A DNA stretch of 64,000 nucleotides from Rhizobium album (lineage in GTDB: Bacteria > Pseudomonadota > Alphaproteobacteria > Rhizobiales > Rhizobiaceae), in assembly GCF_003122325.1 (NCBI RefSeq), contig NZ_QFBC01000020.1:62001-126000 (forward strand), in the 5' to 3' direction. Below, piece by piece: positions 1 through 8,465 of the stretch. The translations under genes were made by a program, and so were the position numbers. The notes under the pieces are model-generated. The model worked only from the letters and a program-made list of their open reading frames with translations, had not been told where the DNA came from and did not search any database. How positions within the stretch are numbered: the stretch's first letter is position 1; every line of letters starts with the position of its first letter.

Positions 1-285
1 GAATATGTGTATGACGAAGCGACCGGCGAATGGCGGCCGGCTTCCGAACTTGCCGCCGCGGCGGCGAAGGAGGCGCTTGTCTACGACAGTGCCGGCAACG
101 TGCTCGCCGACGGCGATTCGGTGACGCTGATCAAGGATCTCAAGGTCAAGGGCGCCGGCACGACGCTGAAGCAGGGCACGGTGATCAAATCGATCCGCCT
201 GACCGACAACAAGGACGAGATCGACTGCAAGCACGACGCCATCAAAGGCCTCGTCCTGCGCACCGAATTCGTGCGCAAGCGCTGA
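1..285 (+). CDS. phnA: PhnA/YjdM-family protein, 3' part
   Basis: This is the C-terminal part of a PhnA (YjdM)-type protein; the reading frame is open to the left edge, so the N-terminal zinc-ribbon half lies outside the window. The visible part carries the family core, including [17 protein letters not shown], then DCKHD, and ends in EFVRKR, close to E. coli PhnA. The protein was first named from the phosphonate operon, but its biochemical role is unsettled and there are no phosphonate genes beside it. It is followed 10 bp later by ruvX on the same strand. A GTG at base 7 is in frame but is internal to the domain, so it is not taken as the start. Confidence 0.85.
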   Translation, partial: EYVYDEATGEWRPASELAAAAAKEALVYDSAGNVLADGDSVTLIKDLKVKGAGTTLKQGTVIKSIRLTDNKDEIDCKHDAIKGLVLRTEFVRKR

Positions 286-295
286 GCACCGGCGT

Positions 296-787
296 ATGGC
301 GACACTGACCATCGAAGACCTGGCCGGCATTCTGACCCGCGGCCAGGCCGTCGCCGGCCTCGATCTCGGCACCAAGACGATCGGGCTGGCGGTCTCGGAC
401 ATCGGGCGGCGATTCGCCAGCCCGCGGCCGGTAATCAAGCGGGTGAAATTCACCCGGGATGCCGAGGTGCTGCTCGATTTCGCCGCTCGCGAAAAGATCG
501 TGGCTTTCATCATCGGCCTGCCCGTCAACATGGACGGCAGTGCCGGGCCGCGCGTCCAGGCGACACGCGCCTTCGTTCGGTCGATGAGCGAAAAGACCGC
601 CCTGCCCTTCGTCTACTGGGATGAACGGCTCTCGACCGTCGCAGCCGAGCGCGCGCTTCTGGAAATGGACGTGTCACGCAAGAAGCGGGCAGAACGCATC
701 GATTCGGCCGCCGCCAGTTTCATCCTTCAGGGCGCGCTCGACAGGCTGTCGTCCCTGGAAAGGGCCGCCTCCGACGACGCCGGATGA
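296..787 (+). CDS. ruvX: Putative pre-16S rRNA nuclease / Holliday junction resolvase-like RuvX (YqgF)
   Basis: The protein has 163 residues, slightly longer than E. coli YqgF. It has the RNase H-like fold signature near the N-terminus ([15 protein letters not shown], with the first catalytic Asp), a central DERLSTV segment and a late D in RIDSAAA, which together give the acidic active-site set of the family. YqgF proteins trim the 5' end of 16S rRNA; resolvase activity was inferred from structure. The ATG at 296 lies 10 bp after the phnA stop. Its last 61 bp overlap the 3' end of the convergent gene at 727-1056. Confidence 0.93.
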   Translation: MATLTIEDLAGILTRGQAVAGLDLGTKTIGLAVSDIGRRFASPRPVIKRVKFTRDAEVLLDFAAREKIVAFIIGLPVNMDGSAGPRVQATRAFVRSMSEKTALPFVYWDERLSTVAAERALLEMDVSRKKRAERIDSAAASFILQGALDRLSSLERAASDDAG

Positions 788-1056
788 CGGCGTCGCCACC
801 AGGCGGCGATCGCCTTGCGGCGACGAAAGCCGATGATGGCGAAGACAACGAGGCTGTCGACGACGATGGCGCGGGCAACGAGCGGCGGAATGGTTTCCGG
901 CGGAATGCCGAGCACGTTGCCGTAGATCTGGAAGACGAGGTCATGCGCCTTGCGGGTCAGCATGAAGATGCCGAAGCTCATGTCGTAATAGGATAGGCCG
1001 TACCAGCTGCCGAGCAGCAGGATCGGCCCGGCCCATAGGATCAGAAACCACTTCAT
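727..1056 (-). CDS. Small membrane protein, probably DUF6105 family
   Basis: This 109-residue protein has two hydrophobic segments: one at residues about 3-20 following MKWF, and one around 60-75 before a basic FRRRKA stretch. The C-terminus is polar. I assign it tentatively to DUF6105, a rhizobial family with no known function. The ATG at 1056 was chosen over one at 1074 because AAGGAGGA stands 6 bases upstream of it. The start overlaps the stop of the 54-codon ORF at 1053-1217 by ATGA, so the two are probably translated from one message. The 3' end runs antisense into ruvX by 61 bp, and the C-terminal 20 residues may be poorly conserved for that reason. Confidence 0.75.
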   Translation of the reverse strand: MKWFLILWAGPILLLGSWYGLSYYDMSFGIFMLTRKAHDLVFQIYGNVLGIPPETIPPLVARAIVVDSLVVFAIIGFRRRKAIAAWWRRRHPASSEAALSRDDSLSSAP

Positions 1057-1217
1057 GCGGTTTCCTCCTTCCATCCGCCCTCGCCGGATAACAAAAGCCC
1101 GTTGACCAGCGCCATGACGCCCAGAACCGTTGCCGGCACGGCGATATCGAGAGCGAGCGCTGCAAAAAACATCATCATGATGAACAGCAACGCAAATCTT
1201 GCCAAACGGCTCCGCAT
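1053..1217 (-). CDS. 54-aa hydrophobic small protein, coupled to next gene
   Basis: A short ORF with M-R-S-R-L-A-R followed by hydrophobic stretches at residues about 8-22 and 26-43. Its stop codon TGA overlaps the ATG of the downstream membrane-protein gene as ATGA, and the ribosome binding site for that gene (AAGGAGGA) lies inside its last codons. This arrangement and the membrane-like composition argue that it is a real gene. No clear Shine-Dalgarno precedes its own ATG, so the start is uncertain; in-frame ATG codons at about residues 14-16 are alternatives. The function is unknown. Confidence 0.5.
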   Translation of the reverse strand: MRSRLARFALLFIMMMFFAALALDIAVPATVLGVMALVNGLLLSGEGGWKEETA

Positions 1218-1343
1218 GGAATGTCCGGTCGTTAAAATTATCGTTAACCGGACCTTGGCGCGTTAACCCTTTTTTCGCAACGTAAACCCTTTGTTAAGGT
1301 TAACGGCGTGGCGGCGAAGCTGTGGATGGCTTGCGGGACACCA

Positions 1344-1379
1344 CCGATGTGTATAGTTTTCCCAACTCATACACATCGG
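1344..1379. promoter_or_regulatory. Inverted repeat over vapBC promoter and RBS (probable operator)
   Basis: A perfect 11-bp inverted repeat, CCGATGTGTAT at 1344-1354 and ATACACATCGG at 1369-1379, encloses a 14-bp spacer that itself holds a short AGTT/AACT repeat. The left arm runs into a possible -10 (TATAGT, 1352-1357) with a possible -35 (CTTGCG, 1330-1335). The right arm covers the first bases of the vapB ribosome binding site (GGAG, 1378-1381). VapB-type antitoxins normally repress their own operon at such repeats, so this is probably the operator; an RNA hairpin hiding the ribosome binding site is an alternative. Confidence 0.65.
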
Positions 1380-1387
1380 AGATGGTG

Positions 1388-1600
1388 ATGCGTACGAATG
1401 TCGATATAGATGACGACCTGATGCGCGAGGCGATGGAAGCCAGCGGCCTGCCGACGAAAAAGGCAGCGATCGAGGCGGCGCTGAAGGAGATGATCCGCCG
1501 CCATGCCCAGCGCCAGGCTCTGGATGAGCTCTGGGGTATCGGCTGGGACGGAGATCTCGAAGTGATGCGCGACGAGACAAAGCTCGGCAAGACGGGATGA
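1388..1600 (+). CDS. vapB: VapB-family antitoxin
   Basis: This 70-residue protein begins MRTNVDIDDDLM, the usual start of a type II TA antitoxin of the VapB type (ribbon-helix-helix class, Pfam VapB_antitoxin), with TKKAAIEAALKEMIRR forming the helix pair. The C-terminal DELWGIGWDGDL stretch should be the toxin-binding tail. The ATG at 1388 was preferred to that at 1382 because GGAG at 1378-1381 is correctly spaced only for the former. The last bases overlap the start of vapC (ATGA). It would neutralise the PIN toxin and bind the inverted repeat just upstream. Confidence 0.9.
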   Translation: MRTNVDIDDDLMREAMEASGLPTKKAAIEAALKEMIRRHAQRQALDELWGIGWDGDLEVMRDETKLGKTG

Positions 1601-1992
1601 TCGTCGTCGACAGCTCCGTCTGGATCGCCTATTTCCGGGCGATGGATACGGCAGCGACACGGTTTTTGCGGATGAGCGGCCAGGAACATCTGATCGTCGT
1701 CGGCGACCTTGTGCTGCTGGAGTTGCTGCAGGGCGCCCGTGACGATCACCATGCCCGTTTTATCGAAGCGCGACTGCGCCAGTTTTCGATCCGGCCGATG
1801 GTCGATGCAGATCTTGCCGTCGCCGCTGCCCGCAACTATCGCCTGCTTCGCGAAAAAGGTTTGACCATCCGCAAGACGATCGACCTGATCATCGGCACCT
1901 ACTGCATCCGCAATGGTTACGGCCTGTTGCACGACGACAGGGATTTTTCGCCGATGGCCCAGCACCTCGGCCTCCGGATCGTCACGCCGTAG
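1597..1992 (+). CDS. vapC: VapC-family PIN-domain ribonuclease toxin
   Basis: A 131-residue PIN-domain protein. The acidic metal-binding set is visible: D5 in VDSSVW, E42 in LELLQG, D96 in KTIDLIIGT and D113-D116 in HDDRDF. Members cleave tRNA or rRNA as Mg-dependent endonucleases; the target here cannot be read from sequence. It overlaps vapB by 4 bp, so toxin and antitoxin are translationally coupled. Base composition matches the neighbours, so the module is not obviously a recent arrival. The gene ends 28 bp before the convergent aidB stop. Confidence 0.93.
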   Translation: MIVVDSSVWIAYFRAMDTAATRFLRMSGQEHLIVVGDLVLLELLQGARDDHHARFIEARLRQFSIRPMVDADLAVAAARNYRLLREKGLTIRKTIDLIIGTYCIRNGYGLLHDDRDFSPMAQHLGLRIVTP

Positions 1993-2019
1993 GACCACGA
2001 TTCTCGGAAAATCGGCGCG

Positions 2020-3678
2020 TTACGCCGCCGGCGGATACAACAGATCGACGATATGGCCCGCGTCGAAGCGGGAATCGAGCATGCCGTAGGTCGAGCGCCA
2101 GCCGGCAGCAAGCCGTGTTTCCAGGAAGGCATCGGCGATGCGGCCGGCGCCGAGGCGGTACAGTTCCGCAGCGGCGGCGGCCAGCGCCAGCTGTTCGATC
2201 AGCAGGCGCCCTGCCCCCTCGTCGCGCTCGCACAGCGCCATGGCGGCGCGCAGCACCTCGACCGTCTTGCGTCCCGACGGACCGATATCGCGGGCAATGC
2301 CGGCAAAAACCGTTTCGAAGAGGTCGCGGCCGCGGCTCAGCACCCGCAGCACGTCGAGCGCCATGACATTGCCCGAGCCTTCCCAGATGGCATTGACGGG
2401 CGCCTCGCGGTAATGCCGGGCGATCGGCCGTTCCTCGATGTAGCCGCTGCCGCCGATGCATTCCATCGCCTCGTAGATCAAGGCCGGCGCGATCTTGCAG
2501 CACCAGTATTTCGTCACCGGCGTCATGACGCGGGCATAGGCCGCATCCTCGGCGCTGTCGCGCGCCCGGTCGAAGGCATCGGAAAGACGAAACGCGAGCG
2601 CGGTGGCGGCGGCGACGTCGAGCGCCATGTCGGCCAGAACCCGGGTCATGATCGGCTGGCTGACCAGCATCTTGCCGAAAACGCTGCGGCCGCGAGTATG
2701 ATGCACGGCTTCGGCCAAGGAGGCGCGCATGATGCCGGCGGAGGCCAGCGCGCAATCGAGCCGCGTCAGCGTCACCATGTCGAGAATGGTGCGCACGCCG
2801 GCATCCGGCTCGCCGAGCAGGAAACCGAAGGTATCGGTGAATTCCACCTCAGACGACGCATTGGAACGGTTGCCGATCTTGTCCTTGAGGCGCTGGAACT
2901 GCAGGCCGTTGCCCGACCCGTCTTCCAGTAACCGCGGCACCAGGAAGCAGCCGAGGCCCTCGCGCGTCTTCGCCAGCATGACGAAGGCATCGCTCATCGG
3001 CGCCGACATGAACCATTTGTGGCCGGAGAGACGGTAAATGCCCTCGCCGACACGCTCGGCGACAGAGCGATTGGCGCGCACATCCGTGCCGCCCTGCTTT
3101 TCCGTCATGCCCATGCCGATGGTGACGGCGGTCTTCTGCATCGCCGGCTTGTTGGCCGAATCATATTTCCGCGACAGGATTTTTGGCGCCCATTCCTTTT
3201 GCACCGCCGGCGATGCCATCAAGGCGGCTACGGAAGCGCTGGTCATCGTCAGCGGGCAGAGATGGCCGCATTCTGCCTGCGCCGTCAGGTAGAAGCGCGT
3301 GGCGCGCAGCTTGTGCGCCTTGCCCTTGGCCTCCGGATCGGCCTGGCTGTCCCACAGCGAGGAATGCAGGCCGTTCGCCATCGAACGGCGCATCAGCGCA
3401 TGCCAGGCGGGATGGAACTCCACGACGTCGAGCCGTTCGCCGCGCGGTCCGTGGGTGCGCAGCTTCGGCACGCCTTCATTCGCCATGCGCGCCAGATCCT
3501 GCACTTCCGGCGAGGTGACGTAACGGCCGATCGCATCGAATTCGTCGCGCACGCCGCGCGGCAGGGTGGCGGTCATATCCACCAGCAGCGGGTCGAGCCG
3601 ATAGGCGTTGACGCCGGACCAGGGTTTCGGCTGGTTCAGTTCGGCGAGTTTTTCTTCCGTCCGGCTCATCTTGGTCAT
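2020..3678 (-). CDS. aidB: AidB-like acyl-CoA dehydrogenase family flavoprotein
   Basis: A 552-residue protein that follows E. coli AidB (541 aa) closely over its whole length: EFHPAWHALM, an AECGHLCP segment, GMGMTEKQGG, GHKWFMSAP, LKDKIGNRSNASSEVEF, EAMECIGGSGY and IWEGSGNVM. AidB is an FAD protein of the Ada alkylation response that binds DNA through its C-terminal region; its catalytic role is debated. Two close ATG codons (3678 and 3669) give MTKMSRTEEK; 3678 is used, with only a weak purine-rich site upstream. The gene is divergent from pyrB, 165 bp away. No Ada-type operator is apparent. Confidence 0.9.
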   Translation of the reverse strand: MTKMSRTEEKLAELNQPKPWSGVNAYRLDPLLVDMTATLPRGVRDEFDAIGRYVTSPEVQDLARMANEGVPKLRTHGPRGERLDVVEFHPAWHALMRRSMANGLHSSLWDSQADPEAKGKAHKLRATRFYLTAQAECGHLCPLTMTSASVAALMASPAVQKEWAPKILSRKYDSANKPAMQKTAVTIGMGMTEKQGGTDVRANRSVAERVGEGIYRLSGHKWFMSAPMSDAFVMLAKTREGLGCFLVPRLLEDGSGNGLQFQRLKDKIGNRSNASSEVEFTDTFGFLLGEPDAGVRTILDMVTLTRLDCALASAGIMRASLAEAVHHTRGRSVFGKMLVSQPIMTRVLADMALDVAAATALAFRLSDAFDRARDSAEDAAYARVMTPVTKYWCCKIAPALIYEAMECIGGSGYIEERPIARHYREAPVNAIWEGSGNVMALDVLRVLSRGRDLFETVFAGIARDIGPSGRKTVEVLRAAMALCERDEGAGRLLIEQLALAAAAAELYRLGAGRIADAFLETRLAAGWRSTYGMLDSRFDAGHIVDLLYPPAA

Positions 3679-3786
3679 GGGGTCTTCTGTTCCTGTCCGC
3701 ATCCCTGCGTCTAGTGCGATTTGTTTAAGAATGTTTTGGGGATCGCATTGCACTGGGGATCACACGCCAATCCTCATAGCAGAAGC

Positions 3787-3815
3787 TTGCCCGCCGTGCC
3801 GCCAGTCTTTATAGA
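3787..3815 (+). promoter_or_regulatory. Probable sigma-70-type promoter of pyrB
   Basis: TTGCCC at 3787-3792 and TATAGA at 3810-3815 are separated by exactly 17 bp. This would start transcription near 3822 and leave a leader of only about 20 bases before the pyrB ATG at 3844, too short for a pyrimidine attenuator. Confidence 0.55.
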
Positions 3816-3843
3816 CCGCCTGAACATTGCCCGGAGGCGCCTC

Positions 3844-4785
3844 ATGGTCTTTTTTCCCCACCGCCACCTCATCGGTATCAAGGGTCTCAGCCAGCAGGAT
3901 ATCGGTTATCTTCTCGACAAGGCCGATGAAGCCGTGAAGATCAGCCGGCAGCGGGAAAAGAAAACCTCGACCCTGCGCGGCCTCACCCAGATCAACCTGT
4001 TCTTCGAAGCCTCGACGCGCACTCAATCGTCTTTCGAGCTGGCAGGCAAGCGCCTCGGCGCCGACGTTATGAACATGTCGGTCGGCAATTCCTCGGTGAA
4101 GAAGGGCGAAACCCTGATCGACACGGCGATGACGCTGAACGCCATGCATCCGGACGTGCTGGTGGTGCGCCATTCCTCCGCTGGTGCTGCCGCGCTTCTG
4201 GCGCAAAAGGTCTCCTGCTCGGTGATCAATGCCGGCGACGGCGCCCACGAGCACCCGACGCAGGCGCTGCTCGATGCGCTCACCATCCGCCGCGCCAAGG
4301 GCAAGCTGGCGCGCATCATCGTCGCCATCTGCGGCGACGTGCTGCATTCGCGCGTGGCCCGCTCCAATATCCTGCTGCTCAACGCCATGGGTGCGCGCGT
4401 GCGCGTCGTCGGCCCGGCGACGCTGCTGCCGGCCGGCATCGCCGACATGAGCGTCGAGGTCTATCACTCGATGGAGGAAGGCCTGAAGGATGCCGACGTG
4501 GTGATGATGCTGCGCCTGCAGCGCGAGCGCATGTCCGGCTCCTTCGTGCCGTCGGTGCGGGAATATTTCCATTATTACGGCCTCGATGCCGAGAAGCTGA
4601 AATATGCCAAGGAAGACGCGCTGGTGATGCATCCGGGGCCGATGAACCGCGGCGTCGAGATCGCCTCCGAGATCGCCGACGGGCCGCAGAGCGTCATCGA
4701 GCAACAGGTGGAAATGGGGGTCGCCGTGCGCATGGCCGTCATGGAAGCCCTGCTGCTGTCGCAGAACAACGGAGAACGGGCATGA
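3844..4785 (+). CDS. pyrB: Aspartate carbamoyltransferase catalytic chain
   Basis: The protein has 313 residues and catalyses carbamoyl phosphate + L-aspartate to N-carbamoyl-aspartate, the committed step of pyrimidine synthesis. The carbamoyl-phosphate motif [13 protein letters not shown] is intact, as are HPTQALLD, the RLQRERM segment of the mobile loop and HPGPMNRG near the C-terminus. The ATG at 3844 has GGAGG six bases upstream; longer in-frame starts back to 3721 have no such site. It overlaps the following pseudo-dihydroorotase gene by ATGA. No pyrI regulatory chain is present, which fits the class of ATCases that form a dodecamer with a dihydroorotase-like partner. Confidence 0.96.
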   Translation: MVFFPHRHLIGIKGLSQQDIGYLLDKADEAVKISRQREKKTSTLRGLTQINLFFEASTRTQSSFELAGKRLGADVMNMSVGNSSVKKGETLIDTAMTLNAMHPDVLVVRHSSAGAAALLAQKVSCSVINAGDGAHEHPTQALLDALTIRRAKGKLARIIVAICGDVLHSRVARSNILLLNAMGARVRVVGPATLLPAGIADMSVEVYHSMEEGLKDADVVMMLRLQRERMSGSFVPSVREYFHYYGLDAEKLKYAKEDALVMHPGPMNRGVEIASEIADGPQSVIEQQVEMGVAVRMAVMEALLLSQNNGERA

Positions 4786-6071
4786 GCACGACCACCGTCC
4801 TGAAAAACGCCCGCATCATCGACCCCTCGCGCAACCTCGACGAGGTCGGCACGATCGTCATCGAAAACGGCCGGATTGCGGCCGCGGGTGCCGCGGCGCA
4901 GAACCAGGGCGTGCCGGAAGGTGCGACGGTGCGCGATTGCAGCGGTCTCGTCGCCGTGCCGGGCCTGGTCGATGCCCGCGTCTATGTCGGCGAACCCGGC
5001 GCCGAACATCGCGAGACCATCGCCTCGGCCAGCCGTGCGGCGGCGGCGGGCGGCGTCACCTCCTTCATCATGATGCCGGATACCGATCCGGTCATCGACG
5101 ACATCGCGCTCGTGGAGTTCGTGCTCAGGACGGCGCGCGACAAGGCGGTGGTCAACGTCTATCCGGCCGCGGCCCTCACCAAGGGGCTTGCCGGCGAAGA
5201 GATGACCGAGTTCGGCCTCTTGATGGAATCGGGCGCCGTCGCCTTCACCAACGGCCGCAAGTCGGTGCACGACACATTGGTGCTGCGCCGGGCGATGACC
5301 TATGCCCGCGAATTCGGCGCCGTCATCGCGCTCGAAAGCCGCGACAAATATCTCGGCGCCAACGGCGTGATGAACGAGGGGCTGTTTGCCAGCTGGCTCG
5401 GCCTCTCCGGCGTGCCGAAGGAAGCGGAAATCATCCCGCTGGAGCGCGACCTGCGCATCGCGGCGCTGACGCGCGCCAAATATCATGCCGCCAAGATCTC
5501 CGTGCCCGAATCAGCCGAGGCGATCCGGACGGCGCGCCGGCGCGGCGCCGACGTCACCTGCGGCATCTCGATCAACCACCTTTCGCTCAACGAGAACGAC
5601 ATCGGCGAATACCGCACCTTCTTCAAGCTGTCGCCGCCGCTGCGTTCGGAAGACGACCGCAGCGCCATGGTCGATGCGCTGGCCGATGGCACGATCGACA
5701 TCATCGTCTCCTCGCACGATCCGCAGGACGTCGACACCAAGCGGCTGCCGTTTGCCGATGCCGAAGACGGTGCCGTCGGCCTGGAAACCATGCTGGCCGC
5801 AGCCCTGCGCTTGCATCATAACGGCCGCGTGCCGCTTGCCCGGCTGATTTCCGCCATGTCGACCCGGCCGGCAGAAATCTTCGGTCTCGATGCCGGCACG
5901 CTGAAGCCCGGCGCCAAGGCGGATATAACGCTGATCGACCTCGACGAACCCTGGCTGGTCGCCAAGGAACAGCTGCTGTCGCGCTCCAAGAATACGCCGT
6001 TCGACGACGCGCGCTTCAGCGGCAGGGCGGTTGCCACCTATGTGGCGGGCAAGCAGGTTTTCGGGGTATGA
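4782..6071 (+). CDS. pyrX: Dihydroorotase-like protein, probably inactive (PyrC'/PyrX type)
   Basis: A 429-residue amidohydrolase-fold protein that aligns with type I dihydroorotases but lacks their metal site. The usual DxHxHxR after the first beta-strand reads DARVYVG here (residues 64-70), so both histidines are gone. The later catalytic DHAPH segment reads SSHDPQ, and the conserved histidine region around residue 230 reads KISVPES. In Pseudomonas the matching pyrC' product has no activity but is needed to assemble ATCase with PyrB, and the same operon order and 4-bp overlap with pyrB suggest that role here. Databases usually label such genes pyrC. A functional dihydroorotase must then lie elsewhere in the genome. 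Confidence 0.85.
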   Translation: MSTTTVLKNARIIDPSRNLDEVGTIVIENGRIAAAGAAAQNQGVPEGATVRDCSGLVAVPGLVDARVYVGEPGAEHRETIASASRAAAAGGVTSFIMMPDTDPVIDDIALVEFVLRTARDKAVVNVYPAAALTKGLAGEEMTEFGLLMESGAVAFTNGRKSVHDTLVLRRAMTYAREFGAVIALESRDKYLGANGVMNEGLFASWLGLSGVPKEAEIIPLERDLRIAALTRAKYHAAKISVPESAEAIRTARRRGADVTCGISINHLSLNENDIGEYRTFFKLSPPLRSEDDRSAMVDALADGTIDIIVSSHDPQDVDTKRLPFADAEDGAVGLETMLAAALRLHHNGRVPLARLISAMSTRPAEIFGLDAGTLKPGAKADITLIDLDEPWLVAKEQLLSRSKNTPFDDARFSGRAVATYVAGKQVFGV

Positions 6072-6103
6072 GAATTCCAGGCTGAGGCTTGGCGGTTGCC
6101 GCT

Positions 6104-6154
6104 TTGCCCCTAACCCTCTCCGTGCCTGCGGGGAGAAGATGCCGGCAGGCAGAT
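6104..6154. repeat. RIME-like intergenic repeat
   Basis: The 163-bp gap between pyrX and plsY contains CCCTAACCCTCTCC, then CCTGCGGGGAGAAG and ATGCCGGCAGG, the word set of the dispersed rhizobial intergenic mosaic elements (RIME). CTCTCC and GGGGAG can pair as a short hairpin. Only one copy is seen in this window; its dispersed nature is inferred from resemblance. Confidence 0.55.
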
Positions 6155-6234
6155 GCGGGGCTGTCGCGAATAAGCAGGTGACGGTGGTCGCGAGCCGTTG
6201 GACGTCGCGATACGAATACGGGGAGCGAGACGCA

Positions 6235-6852
6235 ATGACCGAAATTTTGATCTGGCAGATCACCCTGCCGCTGGCGCTGGCCTCCCTGCTGCTCGGCTAC
6301 CTGCTCGGCTCCATTCCCTTCGGCCTGCTTCTGACACGGGCCGCCGGGCTGGGTGACGTCCGCAAGATCGGCTCCGGCAATATCGGCGCCACCAACGTGC
6401 TGCGCACCGGCAACCGCAAGCTGGCGCTCGCCACCTTACTGCTCGACGCCTTCAAGGGCACGGCGGCGGTGCTGCTCGCCGATGCGGCCTTTGGCGCCGA
6501 GGCCGGCCTGATCGCCGGCTTCGCCGCTTTCCTCGGCCACCTCTTCCCCGTATGGCTCGGCTTCAAGGGCGGCAAGGGCGTGGCGACCTATATCGGCATC
6601 CTGCTCGGCCTAGCACCGTGGATGGTGCTGGTCTTCGCGGCCATCTGGCTGACGATCGCTTTCCTTAGCCGCTATTCTTCTCTGTCCGCTCTGGTTGCAA
6701 CCCTTGTCATTCCGGTTGCATTGTGGATACTGGGGGCTGAAAAAGTGGCACTCGTTCTGGCGTTGATGACCATCATAACCTGGTGGAAACACAAGCCCAA
6801 CATCGAGCGGCTGATACTCGGCACCGAAAGCAAGATCGGAAAGAAGGGATAA
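6235..6852 (+). CDS. plsY: Glycerol-3-phosphate acyltransferase PlsY
   Basis: A 205-residue polytopic inner-membrane enzyme that transfers the acyl group from acyl-phosphate to glycerol-3-phosphate, making lysophosphatidic acid. The three family motifs are present: GSIPFG at the end of helix 1, [12 protein letters not shown], and [10 protein letters not shown]. About five membrane segments are visible. The ATG at 6235 follows GGGAG; the frame is open further upstream through the intergenic repeat but without a ribosome site. Its stop codon directly abuts the dprA ATG, so the two are probably co-transcribed. Confidence 0.95.
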   Translation: MTEILIWQITLPLALASLLLGYLLGSIPFGLLLTRAAGLGDVRKIGSGNIGATNVLRTGNRKLALATLLLDAFKGTAAVLLADAAFGAEAGLIAGFAAFLGHLFPVWLGFKGGKGVATYIGILLGLAPWMVLVFAAIWLTIAFLSRYSSLSALVATLVIPVALWILGAEKVALVLALMTIITWWKHKPNIERLILGTESKIGKKG

Positions 6853-8004
6853 ATGTCCAACAGCGGCGCAAGGAAGACGGGAATTGCGCTGACGGACAAA
6901 CAAAGGATCGCCTGGCTGCGGTTGATCCGCACCGAAAAAGTCGGTCCCGCCACCTTTCGCGACCTCATCAATCATTGCGGATCGGCGGAACTGGCGCTGG
7001 AAATGCTGCCGGACCTTTCGCGCCGGGGCGGCGCCGCCCGTCCCATGCGGATCGCAACCGTCGATGAGGCCGAACGCGAACTGGCGGTCGCCCGCAAATT
7101 CGGCGCCGCCTTCGTCGGCATCGGCGAACCGGACTATCCCCCTGCCCTGCGCCAGATCGACGGCGCCCCTCCTCTTCTCGCCGTCAAGGGCGATCTCTCG
7201 ACTGCCGTCCTGCCCGCCGTCGGCATTGTCGGCTCGCGCAATGCCTCGATCAGCGGCGCCAAGTTTGCGGCGATGATCGCCAGGGATACCGGGCGGGCGG
7301 GTTATGCCGTCATTTCCGGCCTGGCGCGCGGCATCGACACCGCCGCCCACCGCGCCAGCCTGGAAACCGGCACGATCGCCGCCATGGCCGGCGGGCTCGA
7401 CCAGCCCTATCCGCCCGAAAACATCGGCCTGCTGCAGGAAATCTGTGACGGACGCGGATTGGCGATCAGCGAAATGCCATTCGGATGGGAGCCGCGGGCA
7501 CGCGATTTTCCGCGGCGCAACCGGCTGATCGCCGGCGTCGCGCTGGGGGTGGTGGTGGTCGAGGCCGCAAGCCGCTCCGGTTCGCTGATCACCGCCCGGC
7601 TGGCCGGCGAGTTCGGGCGGCTGGTGTTTGCCGTACCAGGCTCACCGCTGGACCCCCGCTGCCACGGCACCAACGGATTGTTGAAGGACGGGGCAATCGT
7701 CACGACGGAGGCCGCGGATGTGCTGAATGCACTGTCGCCGATCTCGCAAATCGATCTGTTTTCCGATCCCTCCGTCCGGGAGCCGCCCTACGAAAGCGAA
7801 AGGCCGATGCTCCTGCCGCCCGGGGAAGAGGAGCGCGACCGCATCATCGATGCGCTCGGCCCGACACCGGTCGAGATCGACGACATCATCCGCCATACGC
7901 AAATTCAGCCGGCGACCGTCTACCTGGTCTTGCTGGAACTGGATCTTGCCGGACGGCTGCATCGCCATGCCGGCGGCCTGGTATCATTGGCGATGCCGGA
8001 TTGA
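6853..8004 (+). CDS. dprA: DNA-processing protein DprA
   Basis: A 383-residue protein with an N-terminal SAM-like helical domain, then the Rossmann-like DprA fold (VGIVGSRNAS, ISGLARGIDTAAHRAS, AMAGGLDQPYPPEN, FPRRNRLIAG, VVEAASRSGSLITA) and a C-terminal winged-helix region (residues about 315-380). DprA loads RecA on incoming single strands during transformation and is also widespread in species with no known natural competence. It starts on the base after the plsY stop; the ribosome site AAGAAGGG is inside the end of plsY. The last 21 bp overlap a convergent small gene. Confidence 0.95.
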   Translation: MSNSGARKTGIALTDKQRIAWLRLIRTEKVGPATFRDLINHCGSAELALEMLPDLSRRGGAARPMRIATVDEAERELAVARKFGAAFVGIGEPDYPPALRQIDGAPPLLAVKGDLSTAVLPAVGIVGSRNASISGAKFAAMIARDTGRAGYAVISGLARGIDTAAHRASLETGTIAAMAGGLDQPYPPENIGLLQEICDGRGLAISEMPFGWEPRARDFPRRNRLIAGVALGVVVVEAASRSGSLITARLAGEFGRLVFAVPGSPLDPRCHGTNGLLKDGAIVTTEAADVLNALSPISQIDLFSDPSVREPPYESERPMLLPPGEEERDRIIDALGPTPVEIDDIIRHTQIQPATVYLVLLELDLAGRLHRHAGGLVSLAMPD

Positions 8005-8181
8005 ACGGCGGCCAGCCTGGATATCGCCGGCCTCCATATAGGCCATTTCGATGAAGTAGCATAACGTCTCGGCGCCCTCGCTCTGGGCGACCTGACGCAA
8101 CTCGCCGAGCATCTGCCGGATATAGGCGATGTTCTGCCTCCAAGCTTCACCATCATCGGCCTGTGCTGTCTTGGGGGTCAT
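7984..8181 (-). CDS. Hypothetical 65-aa protein
   Basis: A small, mostly helical, soluble protein (MTPKTAQADDGEAW..., with GELRQVAQSEGAETLCYFIEM in the middle and a basic tail). I do not recognise a named family. The ATG at 8181 has a GAGAG-type site upstream; a GTG at 8187 is the alternative. It converges with dprA and overlaps its last 21 bp. The composition and the ordered amphipathic pattern look like a real gene. Confidence 0.6.
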   Translation of the reverse strand: MTPKTAQADDGEAWRQNIAYIRQMLGELRQVAQSEGAETLCYFIEMAYMEAGDIQAGRRSIRHRQ

Positions 8182-8465
8182 TTCCACTCTCGCCTTCGTG
8201 AGAACCGATATTAGATTAGCGGAACCGGAAAAACCTGTTCGATTCCATGTGGTATGGAAGATAGATCAATTATCTCAAATTGCAATAACTGTCGAAGCTC
8301 TCAATGGTTGTATTTTGGTGTGCAGCCCGTAAACGGCATATAAATTGCCCTAAGCCTCTTGACCGCGACGAAATCACTGTCCATGTCGGAAATCCGGAAA
8401 ACCGCGCTCCTTCCCTCCATGAGTTCCGGTTTCATGGCGCAATCATACTGTTTTAGAGATCCGTG

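Noticed and set aside
1231-1303. A cluster of TTAA words upstream of vapBC, considered as CtrA sites
   Set aside because: The nearest pair is TTAA-N8-TTAA and the others are N2 or much wider; none fits the TTAA-N7-TTAA consensus.
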